DNA from: Prostheceraeus crozeri
Lineage: Eukaryota > Platyhelminthes > Polycladida > Euryleptidae
NCBI GenBank assembly: GCA_907163375.1
Contig: CAJQUW010001473.1
Location: 1-64,000 of the forward strand
Length of the DNA stretch: 64,000 nt
Direction: 5' to 3'
This document shows positions 43,835-56,939 of this stretch, piece after piece. Below the pieces are notes generated by a model. That model saw only the letters and a list, made by a program, of their open reading frames with translations, did no database searches and had not been told where the DNA came from. Position numbers and translations under genes: made by a program. Every line of letters begins with the position of its first letter. The first letter of the stretch is position 1.

Positions 43835-46800
43835 GTGAGTAGCAATGTGCAGGCTGTTGGGGGGGATGCGCTTTTCGAGCCCAGTTTTAAAATTATCAAT
43901 GTTCGTTTTTGTTGACGCACACTTTTTTTACCAGATTTTCTTAACATTAATGTGAATATGTTGTCTTTTGCGTAAAATTATCGTGTGGTTGACTTAAGCA
44001 CTCATTTAGGTACTTTCGCCTTATCTCCCAGTATTTGATTTACACAGAATTCAATCGATTAAATGGCAGCTGTATGTGGCGTTCTTAACGAAGACTTTCG
44101 CAGCGCCTCTAAATGGAGTCAAATAATTTGCTTCTTTGAATCCTATAAAATCGACAGTATTCTGCACTCATGGCTTACTGAAGGTGATGACCGGCATAGC
44201 ACTAACATGTGAGGCAATACAATCAGAAAGTAGGATTCCATCTCATTAACGGTTACCAACGACTGGTCATCCAGTCCATTAATAAGCATGTAGCTACAGA
44301 CACATTGGCAATCTCTATCGAATTAGCGGTTTATCTTACTCCAAACTCTCTGCAATCTTGTCAAGTCTACTATCCGTTCGTTGTTGATGGATTACTATTG
44401 TCATTCTTGGGCCGATGCCCTACGTATTGACCTTAACCTTCTCAAACGACCAGAAACGTGTCAATAATCTCGATGGATACTCTTTTACATATAATATTTC
44501 GGTAGATGTAGCTCTATAGTAAATGACTGCGCACCTGAGCCTACGATAATCGCCAGAAGCACAGGAAGAGTACACTCAAGGGCTATCATGTGAGGTTTGA
44601 ACGTATAGTAAGTCGCTCGAAACGATTTTTGTTCACACAGCACAGCTTTGGAATCAGATGCCCCCAAGCCACTTTCCTTGACCAATGCAATGTTGATACA
44701 TTAAAGTGACGTGCGAACAGGTATCTGATATAGACGAGTTAATATGGTTAGAAGATATCTGATTTCTACCTTTAATTTATTGATGCCAAGCAACCTTTGA
44801 CTCCATTAATTTCTCGATGCTGGGTAGATTTATCAAATCTAGCGGTGAGATATTTTAGGGTGTTTTTTTTCAGTGTGTTCGAATGATTTTTGCCTATCAA
44901 TGAAAATTAAGAAAAGTACTATACTCAAGACCAAATGCTTAAAAAAGAAGCAGTTATGAATTTTGCTATTAATTCATAAGGAATTATTTTTAGGAAAATG
45001 TATCGGACGTTTGTAGTGAGTTAAATTCGAATTACATTCCGAGCTGCAACCAATAATCTTCATCAAATTTGCAGGTCGATATCTACGTGAACAAATCCTA
45101 TGTGCCTCATATCAAGATGAAATTGGGGGAAGCTGGTGGAGCATACTTCGTAGATGAAAAGGATTTAGAGTTGGAGCCTCACGAAGCGGCGGACAAAGAA
45201 CTTCCCGACGACGAGCATACAGCCGTATCGGACGGGGATCTTTTTGTTATGGATGATCTCGCATTGCCTAGTCAAAATAACAACAATAATAATGGTGAGT
45301 CCTAAGAAAATGACTTTGACGACGAATCCTGTGAAAAATGTTATAAATGCATCAGAATTTCCATATCCACCCCATCCCCAAGATCATTTAAACACAACTC
45401 GGTGCAAGAATTGAAAAATGACCCCAGACTGACAAAAATGACTACACAGTCATTAGTTCCTGGCAAAAAAGATGAATCACTTAAGGTAATGACTCTCTCC
45501 AGCATGCATACCAGATCGTGATGCGCGCACAAATGAATGAATGTTATTTTATTTCGAAGTGACTTTACCTCCTGTTATCCTGATCAGAGTATAAACTGAA
45601 TGGAAAGCACAACTTTCACTTATGACTTGGCTTTGGTAGTTAATAAGTTGAGGTGGGAAAAATACGAGTATATGCCCGATTAATTTTATCTTTTCTTATT
45701 TTTAATAAATCAACTTTTCCATCTTGCATCTTGTGCTTTAGGGATTCCAGATTCATTTTCGTGTTTATTTATGATGCAGCAGACACTAAATTACGGTAAT
45801 CATTATTTCTTTTACAGATGTATGTATTTTTTTATGAAGTACATGTATGTTGCTTGGAGAATTATCATTTCAAGTTAAAAAAGAAGGGCAGTTGTGAAAG
45901 ACACCTTGATGATATATTATAATTGCATGCTAAGCTATTTAGTATTATTGTTCATTTTTTACCAATCCTCCGGTCGCCCATTTTATTCCTTGATTCATTC
46001 TTCATTTATTTGCGAACTTCGTGAAGCTAATTTGAAAGTGGTTGTCATTTTTGTTTGTATTGGGGTTGATAAGGCAACGTCTTGACGTTGCCCGGCCTTT
46101 TCGGAAAACAGGTTTAGCAACATAGTTCGAGAATCTGTATCAAATGAATTAGTGGAAAGTATGTGGGGTTTTGATGTAGGCCTACTCGGAAATGAAAAAG
46201 TCTTACCTTCCTTGATTTGTTGCATTTCAGAAATAGCCAAACGAGACCTTTCTTTCTCTGAATCGGATGTCTGGTCAATGGATCGACCTGCATCTCCATG
46301 CCGTTCTGATACTGAGGTTGAGACAGGAGAAAGTGTTCACCGACTTCCTGAAGCAGATGTTGAATGGAAGTGGGGCGAACTACCAACCGTCCGAAGGCAT
46401 TCGGTTGTCAGGGATACTCCGATTGAATCGCGTAAGTTTGTTGACCAAATTCGGGGAATAGTGGATAGCCGAGATTTTGATCTTCTTAATTGTGATATCT
46501 AAATTAAAATGGCGAATCAGGCAGAATTAAAGCAGTTCTTGTAGAATATGAGGAGATAGAAATGTTTGCTGAGCTTGAATGCTCTGGTAAACGAGCAGTC
46601 AGTAAAGGAAGCATACAGTTGGCAAAAGTTACGAACCATTCTGTAGACGGTTTGTATTTTCAACTTACTTTGCGTTGTGTTACCGACTATTCGCTCATTG
46701 CTTTAGCTACTAAGGCTTTTGATCGTTGCTCTGCATGTTAAAGTATTTGAAATTCAAATGATTGAATAAATATTTAATGAACAACTTCGATCATCATAGC

Positions 46801-49800
46801 AATTCAAGAGCCACTTCTGAAAAGAAAATTCAAATTTATCATGAATTGCGGAAAATTGAATAGTTGATTTATTATCGAAGTTTTAAGTTTCTAATTCAAG
46901 TTTCTGTGATGAACCTCATCACAGAAACCATGAAGACAGAAAGCACTCATGCATCCTGTGCCAGTGAAAATACTCCCGACATCTTCAAAAAGAATACAGT
47001 TTGTGTTAGGCATTCTTCTTTACAATATCGCTTTTAATTATTTTCGTCTCAATTCAATGTTTAGGCTTATAAAGCTTTCAATCTAGGTCTACGATACTAA
47101 ATCGACATTTTAATATCATCAAGATAATGAACAGTATTTATTCAAGTGATGAGAGCAAAAAACATTTGATTTGCATCTTAACAACAACTACAAACTTTTC
47201 TGACTTATTAGATTTCATCATTACATTATGCCCTATTGTAAGGAGTCAGCAACTCAGCTGCCGATATACTGTCATCCGAACTACAAACGTTAGTAATTTC
47301 TAAAATAATTCGAATCTCGTTCCTAGGGTTCCTGTTCAAAATTTGAACTTTGTACGAATGCAAAATGCTTATTCAAGTTTGCGTTCTATGCGCAAACCAC
47401 TGATAGTGTGGATGTGCATTGAAATCCGACGGCTGACCAAAATTGTCCGCGACCAATAGTTAACATACAAGCCGATACCCGATTAAAAATTCAACAAATA
47501 TAAAACAAATCTTGCTCTTATCTCTTGATTTTTTCCTTCTAGGACTTGACTTCCTTATTATTCAACAGTTGTGCATTGATGCATAGAATCGACTTTACTT
47601 TTTGTTGAAGGCATTTCACATAATGATTCAGAATACTTCTATTAACTGAAAATTATCTACATATTTTGTAGAATTATTATACATTTCCTCAAGCATTTAG
47701 GAAAAGTGATATTTGTTATCATCGAAGACTGAACTCAACATCGATATGTATTTGTTATCGTATTGTATAACTGCGTAGTAAATGCTCCATGAGGATAGGA
47801 AAAGGGAATCATTGATCGTCTTGAGAAAGGAAAAGCTCTTTAGTCGTTAGTCGAATTTGGAAATGTCATTCTCTCAGTTCAATCTTAGCATTTGCAGAAC
47901 GTTTTTATCTTGCAGATCAACTGAAGGAAGCAATCAAATGTGAGATCACAGAATCCAATGATCATGGGTGAGTCTCACTTACTTTAGTGTTTACTTACTA
48001 AAGCATTAATTCATCATAAGTTTGCAGTGGCATTTACTTTTGTGGTCATCGATTTATGTACTCAGCAGTAGAAAGTAAACCAGATTAAGGGTACTATAAA
48101 TGTAGCATACATCGCAGTGAGGAAACGAGCTTGATATTGATTCAATGTGCTCAATTCATGTTTAAATAGACTTCGTCGAAATCCTTTGCATAGAGGTTTG
48201 GATCGAAGCAGAGATTTAGTAGATAAAATATGCGGGCGTAATAAAATGCCCATTGAGGAGTAATTTTTATTCATTTAAATGAGATAAAAGTTGACTTTTC
48301 TATGGAGTTCAACCGCTGTATGAGTATGAATGCTACATGAACTGTCAGTAAGTGATGCTTTTCGCTTTCAAATTCAAACGAATTTATATTAGATATTTTC
48401 ATCATATAATACATTCCAATGACAAAATGTATAGTAGGAAATGGAAGAAAACCTTTTTATTCACAAATATTTGAACAAAACGCAGTCATCACCAAACATG
48501 CTGATAATCGCTGACTGAATAAAAGACTATGTTGATACATGTATGCTTCATGAGTGGAGTGAAGATGACGTCAAATTACGAAATCAGTTTCCCTGCACGA
48601 GCATGAAAAATGAAACTTTCCGATCAACCTTCAAATTTGCGAATCAATTTCTGGTGACTGAATGATAATCAATGATCATACTGGTCTTGTGATTTTGCTG
48701 ATAGGCACCCGGGAGACCATGATTCATTCCTCTATAGAATCAAATTAAAGACTTGTAAGAGAATGTAGATCCTGCGTTCACAGGATGAATGAGCCTCAAA
48801 GAATGAAGGCTCAAATGAATAAAGCGCGGCTACATGGCGATCAGAATTTCATTTCCCGAACATTTACTGCGTTATTTGATTTATTGTCAGCACATTTATA
48901 TTTTTTGCCTTCATATGAAAAAAGAACTTTTAGATCCTCACTGTAAGCTTTAGTAGAAATGCAAGTCTTTATGATCATAATTTCGATATTGAAACTGTAC
49001 AAGTCGTATTAATTAGTGCCACTCCGCTCACGCAATTAAATGTGCTTCAAAACGTGATAATTGAAGATTGATAAAGAAGAACCAGTTGTAGCTTATCGAC
49101 TCATCAGTCATTAACATGCTGAGATGAGTGGCGAATTCTTCATTCTGTTCGTCGATGGTGAACAACATTGAGATTTATTGATAAGGTCGATGCTTCAAGG
49201 ATCTATAAAGCATCTCGTGGCATTCGGTTACAAGTTGCATTATCTGAGGCTCACACTGTAATCTACTGCACATGCATTTGAGATAAATATCACGGCGCAT
49301 AAATTGCGCAGTTATAATTTCAAGAGGTACAATTTTAAGACACTGTCATATTTCGTCAACATCGTGTTAGCTTTTTGTAGTCATACTATACACATACTTA
49401 TCCACATGCCATATGTATCTCGTGTTAAGTAACAGCTCATCTAGCGAATTGATAAATGGTGCTTCTAAGTAACTTGTTTGCAATAGTCATCAGAATTTCC
49501 AATCGTTAATATCATTTTATACAATTTTTCTTCATTTAATTTGCAAATTGTTCAATTTAATTACATAACACAAGAAGTTGATAGTATTTGGTAACATAGC
49601 AGCTCTATTGTCGATTGAAAATACTTGTATCTGTTTCTTTATCAGTTGTCATGAATTGACTATCACAATGTTTTCAAACAGAAATTTAAGAATGAGCATT
49701 CATACATAGAACATTTTTTTCGTAGCCGTTCCAGAGAAAGAGACACTCTCTCTCCTCTTCAAAGACGCCGTAGCAAGTGAGAATGCATGGTTTGGTACTT

Positions 49801-52800
49801 TGGCATCGCTGCTTCAGTTCTGCTTTCCCTAAATGTACTTTAGAGATGTGAACAGATGAAGGGTTAGAGGATTGCAGTTAGTAAATAGGCATAATAATCA
49901 TTTGGATTAAGGTATTTATATCATTGATTATGTTTGGTTCAAAAGCAGACATCTGAAAAGAGGAATATTTAAAGGAATAATTTCAAAAATGATATAAGCC
50001 TTGCAAGTTTGTTCATCTTGTAGATACAGTCATCAATATTGAAATCAGTCCATTATTGTACAATAAGTGCTTTTAAACTGCATGCTTATAAATAGTTGAG
50101 TTTGCGTTTGTTGCGAGACGGAAATGAAAGTACAGAATGTAATGTGAACTATGCTTCTTGAACATCGCTTAAATTTAAGTTGATACCTGTGCTGACTTTT
50201 CTGATATCATTTATACTCGCTGCAGCTATATATGCGATTGTATGATTGACTTGTCGGATGCGAGAAATTCAAGATTTTTAGATATCTAAATCAAACTCTT
50301 CATTTGCACGGAATCTTTTCATCACTTAAGTATTTATTTTGCGCCATATCCTGGTTCCCCATACTGTGTTTCCATCACGAAACTGATATCTTCGTTCGTC
50401 TTGCAGTACATCATCTTTGTCAGATAGATGTTTTGGTTGAATTTCTTATTACAACTAAACTTAGTCTCTCTTCCATTGGAAATTGAGATAATAATAATCA
50501 TGTCAAGTCTTCTTGATATTTCAAACATTATGATGAGCATGGATCTTGTTGAGAGTATTCTTCAAAGTACTGCCTCTTATCGTAATAGCTGTCAGTTTTT
50601 TGTTGGTGCTGACTATGAAATTACATTTTTATGTGAAGCAGTGTGCGTAATTCATTAAATGGATTACAACTGTGTCATGACCAGTTTGCTCGTGACTTTG
50701 CATGTGTAGGTGGTGGTAATGACGGCAATAATGAATACCTGAATCATGGAATCCGGGTATCCATTGCATAATAATAGTGAGGCCAAAGGTGCATCATCTG
50801 TAGAAGCATGCGGGCATCCTGCTATGACACGACACGTCAGTTCTTCCGCTACATAGCTTTATTACAAGCCTGTCTTTGCATGTTCTACTCGATGCCCAAA
50901 TTTAATAATCTAGCAACGTTGCTGAAAAAGATGTTGATAGTGCAGAAGAATGTGAGGTGTTTCAGTTTCATTTGGTTCAAAGCTTCTTGACAAACTTACC
51001 AAAAAGTTGCAGGACATTACTTTCGCATTTAATTAAGCTGCTGACAAGTAGACTTGCATGAAGTGCAGTTAAGTATCTGGAAAGGGAAGCAATTTTTTTT
51101 TGGGATGCCGGGTTTGAAGTAGAAATGTGAGAAGTTTTGTATCAGGGCTGCTAAAATATTTCATTCATGAGAGCTAGGATCCAATAATTTTTGTAAAATT
51201 ATATAAGTTTTCGCATTATTATGAATATTCTTAATTTTCAAAATTGAGAACTGTCGTAATTGAGGGTAACGTTAATTGTAATTTTAAATTTCACGTACAT
51301 AATTTAAGGAAATGAAGCATGTAGTTTGATAGCAATAGTTACTACATTGACTAGAATGTTGTTGATTTAGTCGTATGTATTCACTTTGTGTTTTTCAAAA
51401 AGACTTGAGTTCTGTTCGATAGATTTTATTTCAATGGTGATAGCCTCTCGTATATGCATGTTCAACATCTATATAATTTTTCATTGACCATTTTCATCAG
51501 ACAGCACTCTTTGAGAGTATTAGTGTCACCTCATGTGAACATTCATCTCGTCAGTAGTCTCTGCACATTTATTTAGGCTACACATTAATATTTTATTGAT
51601 ACACTTGAACTCTGAAACAAAGTATAGGCATCAAAATTAATACTAAGCAACTAAATAACCACAGCATCATGAAAAGAATATTGTGCAAATTATGGTGAAT
51701 GTGCATGTGGATGAGTCCGAGGTGCAGTCGCGCTCTGCAGTCACATTTAATAATGTACGTAAATGTTATGATCACATGAATTGAATCGATATTGAGAAAA
51801 TATGCAAATGTTAGGTGTAGACAATGGTCCCGACATACAACTTTTAAAGTTTACATATTGCATCTAAGTCATATTAATCGAGGTAATATTTCAGTAAAGC
51901 CAGACGACAGGCTTATTATTCCGTGACTAACCGAAACAGTATTAGAACCTAAACGTGCAAGTACATACTATGGATTTACATTACATTCAGGCCTACGAGT
52001 TTTTATTCCAGGGAGTACATTCTTTTACTTTGAAACTTTGTTCGAACAACGACTTCATAACATCACGACAATGCCACAGGAATTTTCGGTTTTCGTCAGA
52101 TTTTCCGTTAGTGAAATGAAATAGTTCACACACGACATTTTATGTAGGAACTCCCATGATATCCTAGTTTTAAATCGCACTAATTTATTGATGTTTCTGA
52201 ACTCTGAAACATAGTAAGCGCCTCAAAATCAAATTGTGAATGACATTTGAGTAAATTATTCGCACGAATGATCTTTTTGTAATTCAGCATAGATTGAGTC
52301 AATTGGTAATAAACTACCGGTAATTACAACATTTTTTGCACCTATAGCTTAATGTATTCTGCTATTGACCGACAGTTAAATAGGCATTCGCGTTTCCCGG
52401 TTTTGGCAAATTTTCAATTACGAAGGTAGGCAATAAGGAGGCTGCTTTATCCAGCATTGTGTTACTGTGAAATAGGACTTATTGCGAAATATCAGTTGAA
52501 AACTGACCATTTACATCAAACTGTTCTATATCACGAGAACTCATGGCTATCTGTGTATTCTGCTGTCTTATCAAAGCCCGACAGTGTAATGACATCTCTC
52601 TTATCTGTAAAAATGACTGCATTGCGCAGAAAATGATTCATCATACTGAAAGTCGTCTCATAATGACGTCATGGCCGAGTGAAAATATTTACTCCATGCG
52701 TCATCGCTAATTTCATCAGATCATCAGACGATATGACATGTCTGATGTCTTTGATAATTAAAGCATCACACCATCGCTATCACAGGGACCGCCCATTTAC

Positions 52801-55800
52801 AGATTTAGCAGATCGCCATTTGTATTGATAATGACTTATAGCACAAAAGTACGGTGCTCATGTACTAAGAAAGTTAGTGACAATTGGCTTACGGTTCTTA
52901 TTTATTTAAAGTAATCTGTGCTTGGATAGCGCTCACTTAAGTGAATCCTGATGAGTTGTATCACAAAATGAATTAAGATGTTGTCTTTCAAGGCATTGCG
53001 AGGTGATTATAAGAATATCTAACTATTACTTAAAAATAATAAGATAATTCATGAAATAAAATCTATGTTACTTTTGAGGATATCTTTCGCTTTCATTTTA
53101 CTTATCAGAACTCGCTTGCATGACTCAAATGACTCAAAATATAATCGTATTTCTGTTATTGATTAAGCATGCATCTGAGCTGACGCTGTTGGTTATTTTC
53201 TGTTGGTTTATTTGCTTTGCTTATTCAACTATGTTCTAATCGTATGATAATTTGGCAAAAATTTAAGACTTACTATCAACAACTGTGAATAAAATGCGCG
53301 TCAGAGTTCTGTCATAAATGCCTTTGCCAGCCATGGAAGCATGTATCGAGGGTGCTTCCCAGTGGTCGTGCTTAAATATTCCTAACTTTTCACTGATACA
53401 TATGTTACATATGATACATGTTAATGCTTGTTTGCACGAAATTTCGGAATCTTCATGAGGCAACTATGTGGGACTTGCTGCCATCACTTATCTGAGACTA
53501 TATTATGGCAAAGATGCTAATAGAATCTTCTGACAATGTAGTTTGATTCTTTTGTATTTTGTAATATTTATTACATTTGCTTGTAGGTCTCATGGCTATT
53601 CCTCACCGGATTCCTATACGGAGGAGTCCGGATATCGAAGCGACAATGAATCCAGAGGTCAGTTTGCAATTGGTGATGTTCGGATGTCACTTTGTGGAGG
53701 TCTCGACAATGCCAGTTACAAACCTAGTCTTGAGCGCTTTCTTCAACACTTAGTGACTTTTGAGGAATTCTCTCAGGATCCCATGACTATACTTAAGAAC
53801 GAAGACCTTGTTGTGCAGATTGGCGGAGAATTTTTCACCTGGCAATCTGCCGCCCCTCAGATTGTTTCAATGGCTGCTTACATGACTCCTTTGTCTGAAG
53901 TAAGTCTTAACGATATTCATAGATATCTAAAAGTGTAATATCATCTGTTCCTTGTTTACAGCGGTGCATGGAGCGATTGCGTCGACCTAAGTCTACAAAG
54001 ACCGTCCGACGTGGTGGAATGCGATCATGGTTTCGCTGGGGACGTGGTCGGCATGAAAATGCTGATACAGACTCTGAATTGAATGGTCCTGATACTCCAC
54101 CTCTCTGCTCCTCCGTTCCTGAGCCTCGCTCTTCCTCAAACCTGCGCCACCCAACAGGTAATGAGCAGGCTCTTCAAGCAGCGGTTCGCCTTCGCCAGGA
54201 CTACTTTTCGGACACAGAACTGGACGCTCCTCCAACTGTGATCCGTGAACCACTGTCAGCACCGCCTCGTCGAGTTCGGCTCACTTCAGATGAGATCGTA
54301 AGTTGATTAGCTCCAAGTTTCTTCTATAGCGATCACTTTTGATATCTTTCCACTTTTCCTGACAGACCCAACTCAACCTGAAACCGGGGAGGAATGAAAT
54401 CGTATATTCCGTCACTACCCAGTTCCAGGGCACCACCCGCTGCTCCTGTTTCATCTATCTGTGGAAATGGAACGATCGACTGGTTGTGTCTGACATCGAT
54501 GGAACCATCACCAAGTAGGTATATTTTGTCTAGATTGATTCGTAACGAAATCTTGAACAGACGACATCTGTCGTTATGCTTAATAAGAAAATAAACGCAT
54601 TAGTAATTAAATGAGTAGGAAAGTAATATTGATTGACAATGCCTTTTTTAACGGCTTCCTTGATCATGTGGAAGCAGTTGTTACTATTAGTGCTGTGTTA
54701 TCACAAATTATTACACTGTTGAACGGTTAGGTCAAGTATTCTTCCTAACAAAGTTCAGATCCGATCTCATAGTGTGATCTGTGGTATTTCTAGCTCTAGC
54801 GGCACATCATGTGCGTGTGGTCTTTTGTACCACTGAATTATAGACGAATTATTCAAGGTTTTGAACTTTTCTTGTCACTCATAGATAATGATATGCTCAT
54901 TCACTTCATCATCTTAAGCCGAACATTCTGACGCATTTGGGTAAATTTTGTATCGCCCTTGATAAAAATTCTCGAAGATCAAACAACTTTATTGTATCCT
55001 TCGCCAAGTTGTGTAGTAATTGTTTTTCAATTTAGTGTATTAGCGTGGCTACCATTTCAACAGAATCATGCCTGTCATTATTTTTGATGATTATGCATTC
55101 ATCTTTTATTGTTATTCTCGACTCACTTCATATTTGACTTTATTTGTGTTTTCAGCCTCACGATTATCATTATTTAGGTTTCATGAAATAAATGTACGAT
55201 TAATAAATGGCTTTTAGTCTTTACCACAGTTAATGCAGCACCATTTCGCGCTCAATTTTACAATTTAATCGATTTCTTAACACTTCATTATGAAAACTCA
55301 TGATACTACAAAAGTGTGAATTAATTTATCATGCAAAAATGATATCTCGATTGATATGAAGTTTTTTTAAATGCCTCTTGATTATTGTGTAAATGCGGTT
55401 TTTGATACTTCCTTTTACATGCTGCACTAGCATCTACGTATTTCTTTATCTATAATTCTATTTTGTCTACAGATCAGATGTGTGGGGTCATATTTACACA
55501 TTGATGGGCAGAGATTGGACGCAGGCAGGTGTTTGCAAATTGTATCGAATGATTGAAAACAACGGATATCGCCTCATCTATCTCAGCTCTCGAGCCATCG
55601 GTCAGGCGACCATCACACGTGACTATCTTAACAGAATTCGTCAGGATGGTGATCTGTCTCTTCCAAACGGTCCAGTTCTACTGAATCCTCGATCCCTTTT
55701 CCATGCGTTCCACAAGTAAATTGCTCATTATTGTTTATTCTATTAGGCTTGGATTAACATTAACTGTTGCTTACTTCAGGGAGGTGATTGAACGGCGACC

Positions 55801-55894
55801 AGAGGAATTCAAAATTCAATGTTTAAAAGATGTTCGAAGTCTTTTCCCTCCAAATCCTCCTCCTCTATACGCGGGCTTTGGAAACCGGCCAAGT
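43661..55894 (+). CDS. LPIN: Lipin (phosphatidate phosphatase, PAP1), ten exons, 3' end missing
   Basis: Mg-dependent phosphatidate phosphatase that makes diacylglycerol at the ER and can act as a nuclear co-regulator. Exons (all GT/AG, phases agree): 43661-43834, 45075-45294, 46231-46431, 47916-47967, 49726-49776, 53587-53899, 53962-54297, 54366-54514, 55473-55715, 55780-55894; 618 codons in sum. They give the N-LIP domain ([42 protein letters not shown]), a middle acidic/serine part with EWKWGELP, a basic patch (QRRRSK), the mid domain ([14 protein letters not shown]), and the HAD-type catalytic domain with [11 protein letters not shown] (DxDxT) through YAGFGNRPS. The start ATG directly follows an acceptor, so an upstream 5' UTR exon is expected. 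The last about 120 residues are not in the next 8 kb that I could recognise. Vertebrates have three paralogues; this looks like the single invertebrate gene. Confidence 0.93.
45075..45294 (+). CDS. LPIN: Lipin exon 2 (N-LIP end, acidic linker)
   Basis: Acceptor TTTGCAG, donor GTGAGT. Encodes [20 protein letters not shown], then acidic sequence and an Asn run (about six AAT/AAC codons) right at the donor. Confidence 0.9.
46231..46431 (+). CDS. LPIN: Lipin exon 3
   Basis: Acceptor TTTCAG, donor GTAAGT, phase 1 to phase 1. Encodes SDTEVETGE and [11 protein letters not shown]; the WxWGELP motif is diagnostic of lipins. Confidence 0.85.
47916..47967 (+). CDS. LPIN: Lipin exon 4 (small)
   Basis: 52 bp between CTTGCAG and GTGAGT. 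Encodes [17 protein letters not shown] in the phase required by both neighbours. Supported by phase and splice sites only, not by a conserved motif. Confidence 0.6.
49726..49776 (+). CDS. LPIN: Lipin exon 5 (small, basic)
   Basis: 51 bp between TTTTCGTAG and GTGAGA. Encodes [16 protein letters not shown] in phase. The basic patch fits the nuclear-localisation/membrane-binding polybasic region expected at this place in lipins. Confidence 0.6.
52629..52847. repeat. Dispersed 205-bp repeat, copy 1 (lipin intron)
   Basis: About 90% identical to 56226-56430. Contains CGTCTCATAATGACGTCA and TTTCATCAGATCATCAGACG. No coding or Pol III boxes recognised. A short non-autonomous element is likely. It lies in the intron before exon 6. 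Confidence 0.75.
53587..53899 (+). CDS. LPIN: Lipin exon 6 (mid domain)
   Basis: Acceptor CTTGTAG, donor GTAAGT. Encodes [29 protein letters not shown] and [17 protein letters not shown], matching the lipin mid domain closely. Confidence 0.9.
53962..54297 (+). CDS. LPIN: Lipin exon 7 (basic/serine linker)
   Basis: Acceptor TTTACAG, donor GTAAGT. Arg-rich start ([14 protein letters not shown]), then Ser/Pro-rich linker, ending [10 protein letters not shown], where the catalytic lobe begins. Confidence 0.85.
54366..54514 (+). CDS. LPIN: Lipin exon 8 (catalytic DxDxT)
   Basis: Encodes [31 protein letters not shown] and [11 protein letters not shown]. The catalytic motif DIDGT is intact. Donor GTAGGT splits the final Lys codon. 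Confidence 0.95.
55473..55715 (+). CDS. LPIN: Lipin exon 9 (catalytic domain)
   Basis: Acceptor TCTACAG, donor GTAAAT. Encodes [30 protein letters not shown] and [16 protein letters not shown], typical LNS2-domain sequence. Confidence 0.93.
55780..55894 (+). CDS. LPIN: Lipin exon 10 (catalytic domain)
   Basis: Acceptor CTTCAG, donor GTAAGT. Encodes [20 protein letters not shown] and YAGFGNRPS. It ends in phase 0 within a conserved Asn-Arg-Pro-Ser-Asp region; the next exon was not found. Confidence 0.93.
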
Positions 55895-56225
55895 GTAAGT
55901 GGATGTGTTTTGTATAAGTTTGCAGAACTACCAAGCATCGCATATTCCATGTTAAAGCTGTGTAATATGCTGGTAAATTGCAAGGATGCATGCTTATGTT
56001 GTTGCTTTATGTCGTCGAGTCATGCAATACTCCGTGATGACCCACGCAACTTTTTTCCTCCAATTATTTAGTTCTTCAATGATTTTCTCGTGTGATTATA
56101 TACATCATAAATTAGATTATATTAGGGAATCGAGTAATTATTAGCGTTTGATTGCATTTTCAATTTATGATTGAAATTGTCAAAACTGCTAGGAATCTGT
56201 TTGTTTGTATATTTTGTTGAACAAT

Positions 56226-56430
56226 GCAGAAAATGATTTGTCATACTGAAAGGCGTCTCATAATGACGTCAAGCATGAGTGAAAATATTTACTCCACACG
56301 TCATCGCTAATTTCATCAGATCATCAGACGATATGACATGTTTGATGTATTTGATAATTAAAGCATCGCTATCACAGGGATCGCCCATTTACAGATTTAG
56401 CAGCTCGTCATTTATATTGATAATAACTTA
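56226..56430. repeat. Dispersed 205-bp repeat, copy 2
   Basis: Same orientation as copy 1, with a few indels (an 8-base part CACACCAT is absent). It lies after lipin exon 10, so both copies are within or beside the gene. Confidence 0.75.
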
Positions 56431-56527
56431 TAATACTCGTGCATGCAATATATACTTTACAACAAGAAAAGAATAAAAAACTTCTTACAAAAAAGTAAAG
56501 TCATGCTCTTTGCTCAGCCCCAAGAAC

Positions 56528-56905
56528 TCAAATCTCATTACCTCTTTGGATATCAAGGCTCATTCGCTGCATTAACCATATAGATTCCCTTGTATCGTGT
56601 GTGACATCTGTAAGACGACTCTCGATCTTCTTGAGAAAATGAAGCGTCGATGAGCCCATCGAGCCGGAGGTTTCCACAGCAATTGATTGAAAAATGAAAC
56701 GATCAGCTAGAGAGGAATACTTTTGTGACTTGCGTCTCTCTGCTGATGAGGCTGCGGAACCGGTTGGGTGACTGATGCATGCAGTGCTGTTAAGGAGGTG
56801 TCTCTGCTCGTTGCGTCCCACACTAGGCACTTGACTCTCGCGAATGGGAAATAGTGACACCATCTGGACGCTTCCCATTGCCGCGGTCCAGGCCAACTGG
56901 TTCAA
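56528..56905 (-). pseudogene. Non-LTR retrotransposon ORF2 C-terminal fragment
   Basis: The - strand reading ends with SSLADRFIFQSIAVETSGSM, FLKKIESRL and LMQRMSLDIQRGNEI. This is a diverged form of the tail of LINE ORF2 proteins common in corals, molluscs and other invertebrates (…FIFQP.A.ETLG…FL..L..R…L.QRLS.AIQR.N). A 5'-truncated, dead insertion in the lipin 3' intron or flank. Identity is from remembered family pattern. Confidence 0.5.
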
Positions 56906-56939
56906 TTAGTGGCAATAATCCTCATTCTTCCAATGCTTG

